From: Bacteroidaceae bacterium
GTDB lineage: Bacteria; Bacteroidota; Bacteroidia; Bacteroidales; Barnesiellaceae_A
Length of the DNA stretch: 6,706 nucleotides
Direction: 5' to 3'
NCBI GenBank assembly: GCA_017561285.1
Contig: JAFZDG010000312.1
Coordinates: 1 to 6,706 of the forward strand
Shown: positions 1 to 5,347 of the stretch, one piece after another
Layout: the number at the start of each line of letters is the position of its first letter
Numbering within the stretch: position 1 is the first letter of the stretch
Translations under genes and position numbers: made by a program
Notes under the pieces: model-generated
What the model saw: only the letters and a program-made list of their open reading frames with translations
Told to the model about the DNA's origin: nothing
Database searches by the model: none

Positions 1-279
1 GTTGAGTTGCATTTCGCGTTGTTTGAGTTTGGCCTCGGCCGATTGCAACTTAGAGTTGCGCGAGTTTACTTGTTTTTCGAGTTCGGCTTTTCTTTGCAAG
101 AACTCTTCTTTGACTTCGAGAAGCTTATTTTTTGTAAGCACTTCGGCCTCTTTTTGCGCTTCGTCAATAATAGCTTTGGCTCGATTGGCAAGCAAAGTTT
201 TGTTGATCAAGTGGGTTACAACCGCTCCTATAATGAGCGCTACCACTACCAGACTGATTGTTAGTATAATGTTTTCCAT
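1..279 (-). CDS. rny: Ribonuclease Y, N-terminal part (truncated by window edge)
   Basis: RNase Y is a membrane-anchored endoribonuclease that starts bulk mRNA decay. The 93 visible residues begin MENIILTISLVVVALI, one N-terminal membrane helix (about residues 3-24). A long charged, heptad-like coiled coil follows, rich in K, E, Q and A (about 30-93) and including the segment RNSKLQSAEAKLKQRE, which resembles Bacteroidales RNase Y. The KH and HD domains that carry RNA binding and catalysis would lie beyond position 1 and cannot be checked. The ATG at 277-279 is the natural start because it places the membrane helix at the very N-terminus. No Shine-Dalgarno is present, as is normal in this phylum. 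The gene follows zapA on the same strand, but a terminator-like hairpin ends 22 bases before its start codon. Another membrane-anchored coiled-coil protein is the only real alternative and is less likely given this neighbourhood. Confidence 0.88.
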   Translation of the reverse strand, partial: MENIILTISLVVVALIIGAVVTHLINKTLLANRAKAIIDEAQKEAEVLTKNKLLEVKEEFLQRKAELEKQVNSRNSKLQSAEAKLKQREMQLN

Positions 280-301
280 TTCAATGATTAATTAGTTATA
301 T

Positions 302-345
302 AAAAACACCATATGCATAGCCTTAATAAGGTTATGCCTATGGTG
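302..345 (-). terminator. Terminator-like hairpin between zapA and rny
   Basis: Read on the minus strand, a 16-bp stem (arms 330-345 and 307-322) has two mismatches, both internal. The loop sequence TTATTAA can add two more A-U pairs. Five U residues (302-306) follow at once. This is a standard intrinsic terminator shape for the upstream zapA transcript. On the plus strand the hairpin has no T-run after it, so it is directional. It also sits in the leader of rny, with no clear promoter between it and the rny start codon, so it may work as an attenuator or an RNA-processing structure rather than a full stop. Confidence 0.7.
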
Positions 346-394
346 CGGTAATTGTTAGTACTGTATATAATTCGACCTCAAAGAGAGGAGCGTA

Positions 395-700
395 TTATTT
401 GTTTTGGTTGAGATAAGCTGCTAATTCTTTTTCCAACTCACCGATAGTGGCTTCTAAATTTTTCTTTTCGTTAGAGGTCTCTATATAAAGTCTCGCAGTG
501 AGTAGTGCTACCATACCGTAATAGGATGTGCTATCCATCCCTTTAAATCGTTTTTTATACTCTTCGTAGTATGCGTTTATCATCTTCGTAGCATCACGAA
601 ATATCTTCTCTTCCTCGGTGTTACGCTTAACAGTGAGGCTGAAAGGGTGCTCTATATCGTTGAGCTTCACATTTATCTTGAAGTACTCAGAAACATCCAT
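395..700 (-). CDS. zapA: Cell division protein ZapA
   Basis: ZapA is a small cytoplasmic protein that binds FtsZ and promotes bundling of FtsZ filaments in the division ring. This 101-residue protein has the usual family size and layout. An N-terminal beta-rich domain (about 5-27, with FKINVKLNDIEHPFSLTV) is followed by a helix with EEEKIFRDATKMINAYYEEY (about 29-48). A conserved helical stretch YGMVALLTARLYIE (about 61-74) follows, then a C-terminal coiled coil (about 76-98) that in the family mediates dimer and tetramer contacts. The start ATG at 698-700 lies 4 bases after the stop of the upstream coiled-coil gene, so the two are almost certainly co-transcribed and translationally close. 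The promoter at 1039-1071 probably serves both. A hairpin with a U-run follows the gene. Family assignment rests on pattern and context, with no alignment run. Confidence 0.85.
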   Translation of the reverse strand: MDVSEYFKINVKLNDIEHPFSLTVKRNTEEEKIFRDATKMINAYYEEYKKRFKGMDSTSYYGMVALLTARLYIETSNEKKNLEATIGELEKELAAYLNQNK

Positions 701-704
701 GATA

Positions 705-1019
705 TTATTCGTTAAGTAGAGTGATACACTTATCTATTTCCCGCACCAATTTGGCAAATCTTTCTTTGTTTTCTTGCAGTTGCTGAGTTTCCAACTCGGC
801 TCTTTGCGAGATTTGTAGATTTTTATAGCGGACGTTGCTTTGTGCAAGTTCGTTGGTGAGTTCTTCTATCTTTTTGTCACGTTGCTCTATCTCGCTTTGT
901 TTTGCATCCAGTTGTGCCTGCAATTCGTTGCATCGTGCTTGTAAATTAGCATGTTGCAATCGAAGCTCGTTGATGAGTGAGCTTAGTGATGTGAGAACTA
1001 CCTTTGCATTGTCGGCCAT
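705..1019 (-). CDS. Small coiled-coil protein upstream of zapA (possible ZapB-like division factor)
   Basis: This 104-residue protein is almost entirely predicted coiled coil: about residues 10-88 are heptad-like and rich in L, Q, E and K, for example LQHANLQARCNELQAQLD. A short conserved-looking helix FAKLVREIDKCITLLNE closes the C-terminus (88-104). There is no signal peptide or membrane segment, so it should be cytoplasmic. An in-frame TTG lies further upstream (1047-1049), but it falls next to the -7 promoter box and would leave no transcript leader. The ATG at 1017-1019 (MADNAK) is therefore preferred and gives a leader of about 15 to 20 bases. The stop is 4 bases before zapA. In other bacteria ZapB is a small coiled-coil partner of ZapA, so a comparable role at the division ring is a reasonable inference from structure and linkage. 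Coiled coils look alike, and I cannot claim homology to ZapB. Confidence 0.85.
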   Translation of the reverse strand: MADNAKVVLTSLSSLINELRLQHANLQARCNELQAQLDAKQSEIEQRDKKIEELTNELAQSNVRYKNLQISQRAELETQQLQENKERFAKLVREIDKCITLLNE

Positions 1020-1038
1020 AATACACCAAATTTTGCTA

Positions 1039-1071
1039 CAAAGATACAATTATTCCTCGAATAATGGCAAA
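1039..1071 (-). promoter_or_regulatory. Bacteroidota-type promoter for the coiled-coil/zapA cluster
   Basis: On the minus strand a -7 box TATCTTTG (1039-1046) matches the TAnnTTTG consensus exactly. It is preceded, after a 21-base spacer, by a -33 TTTG (1068-1071). Transcription would begin near 1032-1035, leaving a leader of about 15 bases before the ATG at 1019. The -33 box shares bases with the U-tract of the terminator of the preceding pullulanase gene. Confidence 0.8.
1049..1065. repeat. Perfect 7+7 bp inverted repeat inside the promoter spacer (candidate operator)
   Basis: The sequence ATTATTC-CTC-GAATAAT is a perfect inverted repeat with a 3-base centre. It lies wholly between the -33 and -7 boxes of the promoter for the coiled-coil/zapA cluster. 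A dimeric regulator bound here would block RNA polymerase. The arms are AT-rich, so a chance occurrence is not excluded. No regulator gene is visible in the window. Confidence 0.35.
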
Positions 1072-1103
1072 ACCCGAGACAAATCTTACGACCGTCTCGG
1101 GTT
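1069..1103 (-). terminator. Intrinsic terminator of the pullulanase gene
   Basis: Perfectly complementary 10-base arms AACCCGAGAC (1071-1080 on the plus strand) and GTCTCGGGTT (1094-1103) enclose a 13-base loop. Counting only the G+C-rich 8-bp core, the minus-strand transcript ends in a run of four U (1072 down to 1069). It lies 55 bases after the pullulanase stop codon. The U-run is short, so termination could be partial. Confidence 0.75.
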
Positions 1104-1158
1104 AATTATGATTTTTTAAATGTTAAATTTTTTCTATCGCAAAGCCGATGGCAGTCAA

Positions 1159-3165
1159 TCAGCGTGCCAAAATGAGGGCTGCACTTGCTGCAATGGTAGC
1201 TTTTGAGCCTTCCAATTTGTTGCTGCCGGTGAGGTCTATACTGCCATCGTTGGCTATTATCATCCAGTTGCCTTCGGGTATCTCTATTTCGGCCGATTGG
1301 TCGCTGCCGTTGAAGGCTACGACTATTTGGTTCCACTCATCGCCGCCAGCATTGTCGTTGAGTGTATAGGCTACAACTTGCTCGGGCGTATTCTCAATAA
1401 ATTGCAAATGCTTGCATACCTCTTCGGCGGTAGCCAAACGGAATGCGGGGTGTGATTTACGCAATTGTATGAGGTTGCGGTAGTAGTCAAATTGTTCGCG
1501 GTTGCTGTGTTTCAGACTCCAATCGATAGCATTTATTTCGTCGGGTGAGCAAAAGCTGTTGTGTACACCTTTCTTATCGCGGAAAATCTCTTCACCGGTA
1601 AACATAAAGGGTACACCTTGTGAAGTGAAAACTATGGTTTGTGCCAATCGGGCATAGCGTTGCAGTGCTTTTTCATCGGCATCGGGCATTGAAGCACGCA
1701 ACTTGTCGGTCAGACACATATCATCGTGGCACGAAACGTAGTTTATGACTTGTGTGGGATGGTTGGTGTAGGGCGCTTTTGAGTAGTTTACGAGTTCGTA
1801 GTTGATTTGAGGATGTTGTATAGCACCCACAATGCCAAATTTTACACTCTCTTCACACTCTTGGGCTCCGGTAGCAAAACCGCGACCGGTAGCTTGGCTG
1901 AAGTGTCCTTTCACGCCATCGCGCAAATCGTCGCTGAATACCGCTACACCGGGCATTTTATATGCGTTGGCTTTCATGGCACATTGCTCGCCGGGTATGA
2001 CGGGCGCTTGAGCAGCCCAGCCTTCGCCATAGATAAATATAGTGGGATCTATTTTATCCAATTCGGCGCGTACGGCTTTCATTGTTTCAATGTCGTGAAT
2101 TCCCATCAAGTCGAAACGGAAACCATCGAAGTGGTATTCGTTGGCCCAATAGAGAACTGAATTGACGATGTAGTTGCGCACCATTTCGCGTTCGCTGGCT
2201 GTTTCGTTATTGCAGGCCGATGCATCGGCATAGCTGCCATCTTCTTTGTGACGGTAATAATATCCGGGAGTGGTGAGGCTGAAGTTAGAGCCATCGTTGA
2301 TATAGGTGTGGTTATATACCACATCGAGTATGACGCGAATGCCGTTTTTGTGGAGCGCTTGCACCATTTGTTTCATTTCGCGAATACGAGTAGCGGGGTC
2401 AAATGCGTTGGTCGAATAAGATCCTTCGGGAGTGTTATAGTTGACAGGATCATAACCCCAATTGTATTGTGCGCTGTCGGGACGGCTTTCATCGACCGAG
2501 CCGTAGTCGTATGAGGGCAAGATGTGTACGTGTGTAATACCCAACTCCTTGAGGTGGTCGATACCGGTCATTTCGCCTTCGGGCGAACGGGTGCCTTCTT
2601 GAGTGAGAGCCAGGAATTTGCCGCCATATTGGTTGCCGGCCGAGGCGTGTATCGAGAAGTCGCGATGGTGCATCTCGTAGATGATAATGTCGGTAAACTT
2701 GTCGAGTGCGGGACGAACATCGTTTTCCCAACCTTCGGGGTTGGTTGTTGCCATATCAATAATGGCGGCACGTTTGCCGTTTACGCCTACAGCACGAGCG
2801 TATGCTCCGGGTGTTTCGGCAAGCCATTCTCCGTTGTGGAAAATACTGAAGGTATAGAACTTGCCATAAAGGGCATCCTCAAATGTGGCACGCCAGGGAT
2901 TTTGTTGGTCTTTGCGCTCCATATATCGAGTCTCAATAGCTTCGCCTTCTATGCCATCGTTGTAGATGCGTATCATAGCACTGTCGGCAGTGGGCGACCA
3001 AAGAGTAAATTGTGTGCCGTTTTCACCTACGGTCATTTCGAGGTCGTCACCTTTGTAGGCCGGATAATTGTTGTAGTCGCCATCGGTGACAGGTGTTGTT
3101 TGGCAACTTGTCATAGATGTAATGATAGCCACAGCGGGCAAAATGAATTTTTTGAAATGTTTCAT
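1159..3165 (-). CDS. pulA: Type I pullulanase, GH13, lipoprotein
   Basis: Pullulanase hydrolyses alpha-1,6 branch linkages in pullulan, amylopectin and glycogen fragments. The 668-residue product starts with a lipoprotein signal (MKHFKKFILP..., lipobox SMTSC, lipidated Cys21). A CBM48-like N-terminal beta domain (about 50-115, FTLWSPTADSAMIRIY) and the GH13 barrel follow. Visible motifs are the pullulanase hallmark YNWGYDP (234-240), region I DVVYNH (281-286), region II GFRFD (348-352, nucleophile Asp352), region III YGEGW (379-383, acid/base Glu381) and region IV YVSCHDD (476-482, Asp481). The last position of region IV is Asp where many GH13 enzymes have Asn. A C-terminal beta domain (about 590-668) ends the protein. 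The residues after Cys21 (QTTPVTDGD) lack the acidic cluster used as a surface export signal in Bacteroidetes lipoproteins, so a periplasmic position is likelier. The ATG at 3163-3165 is chosen because an upstream in-frame TTG (3208-3210) lies inside the -7 promoter box. The gene stands alone, with its own promoter and terminator. Confidence 0.94.
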   Translation of the reverse strand: MKHFKKFILPAVAIITSMTSCQTTPVTDGDYNNYPAYKGDDLEMTVGENGTQFTLWSPTADSAMIRIYNDGIEGEAIETRYMERKDQQNPWRATFEDALYGKFYTFSIFHNGEWLAETPGAYARAVGVNGKRAAIIDMATTNPEGWENDVRPALDKFTDIIIYEMHHRDFSIHASAGNQYGGKFLALTQEGTRSPEGEMTGIDHLKELGITHVHILPSYDYGSVDESRPDSAQYNWGYDPVNYNTPEGSYSTNAFDPATRIREMKQMVQALHKNGIRVILDVVYNHTYINDGSNFSLTTPGYYYRHKEDGSYADASACNNETASEREMVRNYIVNSVLYWANEYHFDGFRFDLMGIHDIETMKAVRAELDKIDPTIFIYGEGWAAQAPVIPGEQCAMKANAYKMPGVAVFSDDLRDGVKGHFSQATGRGFATGAQECEESVKFGIVGAIQHPQINYELVNYSKAPYTNHPTQVINYVSCHDDMCLTDKLRASMPDADEKALQRYARLAQTIVFTSQGVPFMFTGEEIFRDKKGVHNSFCSPDEINAIDWSLKHSNREQFDYYRNLIQLRKSHPAFRLATAEEVCKHLQFIENTPEQVVAYTLNDNAGGDEWNQIVVAFNGSDQSAEIEIPEGNWMIIANDGSIDLTGSNKLEGSKATIAASAALILAR

Positions 3166-3207
3166 TGTTGATAATATAGTTAGTTCATTAATACACTGAT
3201 ATATGTG

Positions 3208-3238
3208 CAAAGGTACGACAAAATGCTATACCTTGCAA
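3208..3238 (-). promoter_or_regulatory. Bacteroidota-type promoter for the pullulanase gene
   Basis: On the minus strand the -7 box TACCTTTG (3208-3215) fits TAnnTTTG exactly, with a -33 TTG at 3236-3238 after a 20-base spacer. The expected start of transcription near 3202 gives a leader of roughly 35-40 bases. The -33 TTG lies inside the 8-bp palindrome CTTGCAAG (3232-3239). The -7 box also forms an imperfect inverted repeat with the -33 region: AAGGTA (3210-3215) faces TACCTT (3229-3234). Confidence 0.78.
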
Positions 3239-3438
3239 GTATCTTATATTAATATGTGTATTGTCGTGCTATCATATAAGTGGGTTGCTAATTAAAAACT
3301 GTGTAAATATTTTCATTATTTTGTTTAACGATATAGAAATTTTTGTTTTTGCGAGTTTTGGAAATATGAGTTTTGTGTTTGCTGTTGTTTGTCATAATGA
3401 TTCAATTTATAAAAAATATAATAATTGTATGCCTAAAA
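3239..3438. other. AT-rich divergent intergenic spacer, no gene seen
   Basis: Together with the flanking promoters this forms the 328-base gap between the divergent pullulanase and secreted-protein genes. It is strongly AT-rich. On the plus strand it contains a T/G-rich stretch (3340-3391, with only two C and six A). A 62-codon frame opening with TTG at 3261 has no coding character. I see no terminator-type hairpin, RNA gene or further consensus promoter here. It may simply hold upstream promoter elements for one or both genes. Confidence 0.5.
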
Positions 3439-3470
3439 TTTGCATTTAAGTTTAAAAGTGTATATATTCG
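3439..3470 (+). promoter_or_regulatory. Probable promoter for the secreted two-gene unit
   Basis: A -33 TTTG (3439-3442) and a -7-like box TATATTCG (3463-3470) are separated by 20 bases. The -7 box differs from TAnnTTTG at one position. Transcription would begin near 3477, leaving a leader of about 17 bases before the ATG at 3494. A closer sequence, TAAATTTG (3479-3486), fits the -7 consensus perfectly. However, it would give an almost leaderless transcript and has no -33 box at the right distance. Confidence 0.55.
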
Positions 3471-3493
3471 CAGATGTATAAATTTGTAGAATT

Positions 3494-3985
3494 ATGAGAA
3501 TAAATTATTACCCAATGATTGCCGTTGCGCTGATGATGTCGGTAGCAACGATGTCGAAGGCTGATAAGGTTATTCGTATTCACTCTTATGATACCGAGGC
3601 TGCGCCGGTAGAGATTACTGTAAAAAGTATCAGCAAAATTGAATTTGCGTCAAGTAGCTTCAGTGTATTGCATAGTGAAAATGATGCCGGTACGACCTTC
3701 GATTTGAAAAATGTGAGCAAAATTTCTTTTGAAGAATCTGCTTCGGTAGAGTCTGTTAAGGAAGCATCTGCAATGGTCGTTACCCCCAACCCCGTACAAA
3801 GCAATTTGATAATTAAGGGTGGAGAAGATTTGTTTGGAAATGAAATGAATCTTTATTCGGCAACCGGTATGCTCGTAATGCAAGTTCCCTCTTGGAACGG
3901 CGAGGCAATAGATGTAGCACATCTACCTGCCGGTATTTATTTTATCAACATTCAATCAGAAACCATTAAATTTGTGAAATTATGA
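3494..3985 (+). CDS. Short secreted protein with T9SS type A C-terminal sorting domain
   Basis: This 163-residue protein has three parts. An N-terminal signal peptide has probable cleavage after SKA at residue 23. Two degenerate tandem units of about 25 residues follow, each ending in a hydrophobic motif: SISKIEF (about 26-51) and VSKISF (about 56-79). A T9SS type A C-terminal domain completes it (about 97-163), with TPNP (97-100), LYSATGMLVMQ (120-130), LPAGIYFINI (144-153) and the terminal KFVKL. In T9SS cargo this domain takes the protein across the outer membrane and is usually cleaved, with the mature protein anchored or released. Almost no cargo remains between signal and sorting domain, which is unusual. 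The gene overlaps the next one by 4 bases (ATGA), so translation is probably coupled. The function of the repeat units is unknown. Repeat 1 resembles a segment of the downstream protein. Confidence 0.85.
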   Translation: MRINYYPMIAVALMMSVATMSKADKVIRIHSYDTEAAPVEITVKSISKIEFASSSFSVLHSENDAGTTFDLKNVSKISFEESASVESVKEASAMVVTPNPVQSNLIIKGGEDLFGNEMNLYSATGMLVMQVPSWNGEAIDVAHLPAGIYFINIQSETIKFVKL

Positions 3986-5262
3986 AAAAGTTCTTGTTAA
4001 CCTTATTATCTGCCATATTGTGCCTTAGTGTTTTTGCACAAGATATCGATCCCAACCGCCTTTTGATTATCGAAAAGTCGGGTAACTATAAGAGTTATGT
4101 AGTTGATAAACTTGACTATATTGAGTTTAGAAACGTAGAAGGCGAAGTTGCTGCCGATATTGAAATCTTGGAAGTGACTCTCGAGCAAGTTTTGGTAAGT
4201 ATTACCCGTACACAATCTTGTCAAGCGTTTAAGCTTACTTGCTATCCTTCGGTACGCATTGCCAATGCATCGGACGATGCCATTGCTGCAACAGTTGATG
4301 CTGAAGTAAAGGATACGTACTGGCAAGATTTCCCTCAAGCAGCTATGTCGGGTGCCAACTTGGAGCCTAAGACCGACTATACACTCGTAACTGTAGGTTA
4401 CGACTCTTACGGTACAGTGTGTGACGTACGCAAGGCTGAGTTTACAACACCTGCTATTCCTATCGTAGGCGATCCTCAAGTAGCGGTTGAGTTGGTAGAT
4501 GTACAAAAGTTTGAGTTTACTCTTAAGTTTACACCCAATGCCGATGTATCGAAATATGCTTATGTAGCCGGTGCTGTAGGTGAATTGGAAGCACAATATG
4601 CACAATTTGCTCCTATGTTTGGCTTTAGCAACATGGGCGAAATGATTGCTATGTGGGGTGTTCCTTGCGAGGGCGAGACAGAATTTACATGGAAAGATAT
4701 GCAACCCGGTACTGATTACGAAGTATTTATCCAAGCATACGACGCTGCCGGTACAATGGCCGACTATCAAGTATATACACTTACTACCGAATCGTTGGGT
4801 GGTGAGGGCGAAGCCAATGTAACTATCACATTGGGTAAATATGAGTTGGCCGACTGGTGGGGTGAGATGCTTCCCAGCCAATTCATAACATTTACTCCCA
4901 ATGATCAATCGGCTGCTTATCGTTTTGCAGTGTACACAGCCGACCAATACGATCCTCAAGCCGATGCTATCAAGGCCGATCTCTGCACAGAACCTCCTAT
5001 GCCTATGGCCAACTGGTTCTTCTATGAGGAAGTTACAACCGACTACCAAATCGATCCCAATACAGAGTGTGTGGCTATTGCAGCTGCTAAGAACATCAAC
5101 GGCGAGTGGGGTCCCATCACAGAGATTCGCTTTACAACTCCTGCCGAGGCTAATAATCCTGCAGCAGCTCCCTCAAAAGTTATCAAGCAACGTCTCAACA
5201 AAGAGATGAAGCAACGCGGTGTAGTACCTACAATTAAACAACCCAAGCTCATTGCTTTGTAA
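3982..5262 (+). CDS. Secreted protein with three fibronectin-III-like modules
   Basis: The 426-residue product has a signal peptide (MKKFLLTLLSAILCLSVFA, cleavage before Gln20). Cys14 is not in a lipobox, so it is not a lipoprotein. A short segment (26-51) ending VVDKLDYIEFRN resembles the repeat units of the preceding protein. Three beta-sandwich modules of Fn3 type follow, at about 56-157, 165-270 and 277-388. Each carries a P-x-T-(D/E) turn: LEPKTDYTL, MQPGTDYEV and DPNTECVA. Each ends in an F/L-T-T strand. Such modules usually serve adhesion or scaffolding, and no catalytic motif is seen. The last 28 residues (399-426) are basic, with eight K/R against one acidic residue, in contrast to the acidic body. 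They do not resemble a T9SS type A domain. The start codon overlaps the upstream stop, and a strong terminator follows 26 bases after the stop. The binding target is unknown. Confidence 0.85.
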   Translation: MKKFLLTLLSAILCLSVFAQDIDPNRLLIIEKSGNYKSYVVDKLDYIEFRNVEGEVAADIEILEVTLEQVLVSITRTQSCQAFKLTCYPSVRIANASDDAIAATVDAEVKDTYWQDFPQAAMSGANLEPKTDYTLVTVGYDSYGTVCDVRKAEFTTPAIPIVGDPQVAVELVDVQKFEFTLKFTPNADVSKYAYVAGAVGELEAQYAQFAPMFGFSNMGEMIAMWGVPCEGETEFTWKDMQPGTDYEVFIQAYDAAGTMADYQVYTLTTESLGGEGEANVTITLGKYELADWWGEMLPSQFITFTPNDQSAAYRFAVYTADQYDPQADAIKADLCTEPPMPMANWFFYEEVTTDYQIDPNTECVAIAAAKNINGEWGPITEIRFTTPAEANNPAAAPSKVIKQRLNKEMKQRGVVPTIKQPKLIAL

Positions 5263-5288
5263 TAGTATAAGTATCTTATAAATAGTGT

Positions 5289-5321
5289 AAGGGTGGCCGA
5301 ATTTTCTCGACCACCCTTTTT
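5289..5321 (+). terminator. Intrinsic terminator of the secreted two-gene unit
   Basis: The arms AAGGGTGG (5289-5296) and CCACCCTT (5311-5318) form the outer stem. After a C/A mismatch, CGA (5298-5300) pairs with TCG (5307-5309) around the loop ATTTTC. Five T (5317-5321) follow on the plus strand. It lies between two convergent genes and could partly stop minus-strand transcripts too, but the minus side has no good U-run. Confidence 0.85.
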
Positions 5322-5347
5322 GTGTAATAATGATAGGAATATACTTA

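Noticed and set aside
2..295. Plus-strand reading frames opposite the start of rny
   Set aside because: They are antisense to a recognisable RNase Y N-terminus and show only low-complexity Ser/Phe-rich translation.
280..394. Possible 6S RNA (ssrS) in the zapA-rny gap
   Set aside because: 6S RNA is linked to zapA in some bacteria, but the gap is only 115 bases and holds a simple terminator-like hairpin. I cannot see the long closing stem and central bubble of 6S RNA.
1085..1119. The 1071-1103 hairpin as a plus-strand terminator using the T-run at 1112-1117
   Set aside because: The T-run is separated from the stem by eight bases, and no plus-strand gene ends here.
2524..3171. 215-codon plus-strand frame opposite the pullulanase gene
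   Set aside because: It is antisense to a well-supported enzyme with all catalytic motifs. Its own translation shows no recognisable domain.
3261..3449. 62-codon plus-strand frame in the divergent spacer
   Set aside because: It begins with TTG in AT-rich spacer and ends inside the downstream promoter. No evidence of coding.
3479..3486. TAAATTTG as the -7 box for the secreted pair
   Set aside because: It fits the consensus perfectly but lies 7 bases before the ATG and has no -33 element 19-21 bases upstream. The TTTG/TATATTCG pair further upstream is better spaced.
3982..4050. Lipoprotein signal at Cys14 of the Fn3-like protein
   Set aside because: The residues before the Cys (A-I-L) do not fit a lipobox, which needs a small residue at -1. 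A standard signal peptidase I site (VFA before Gln20) fits better.
4006..5049. 347-codon minus-strand frame opposite the Fn3-like gene
   Set aside because: The plus-strand frame has a signal peptide, three modules, a coupled start and a terminator. The antisense translation is Cys/His/Ile-rich without domain character.
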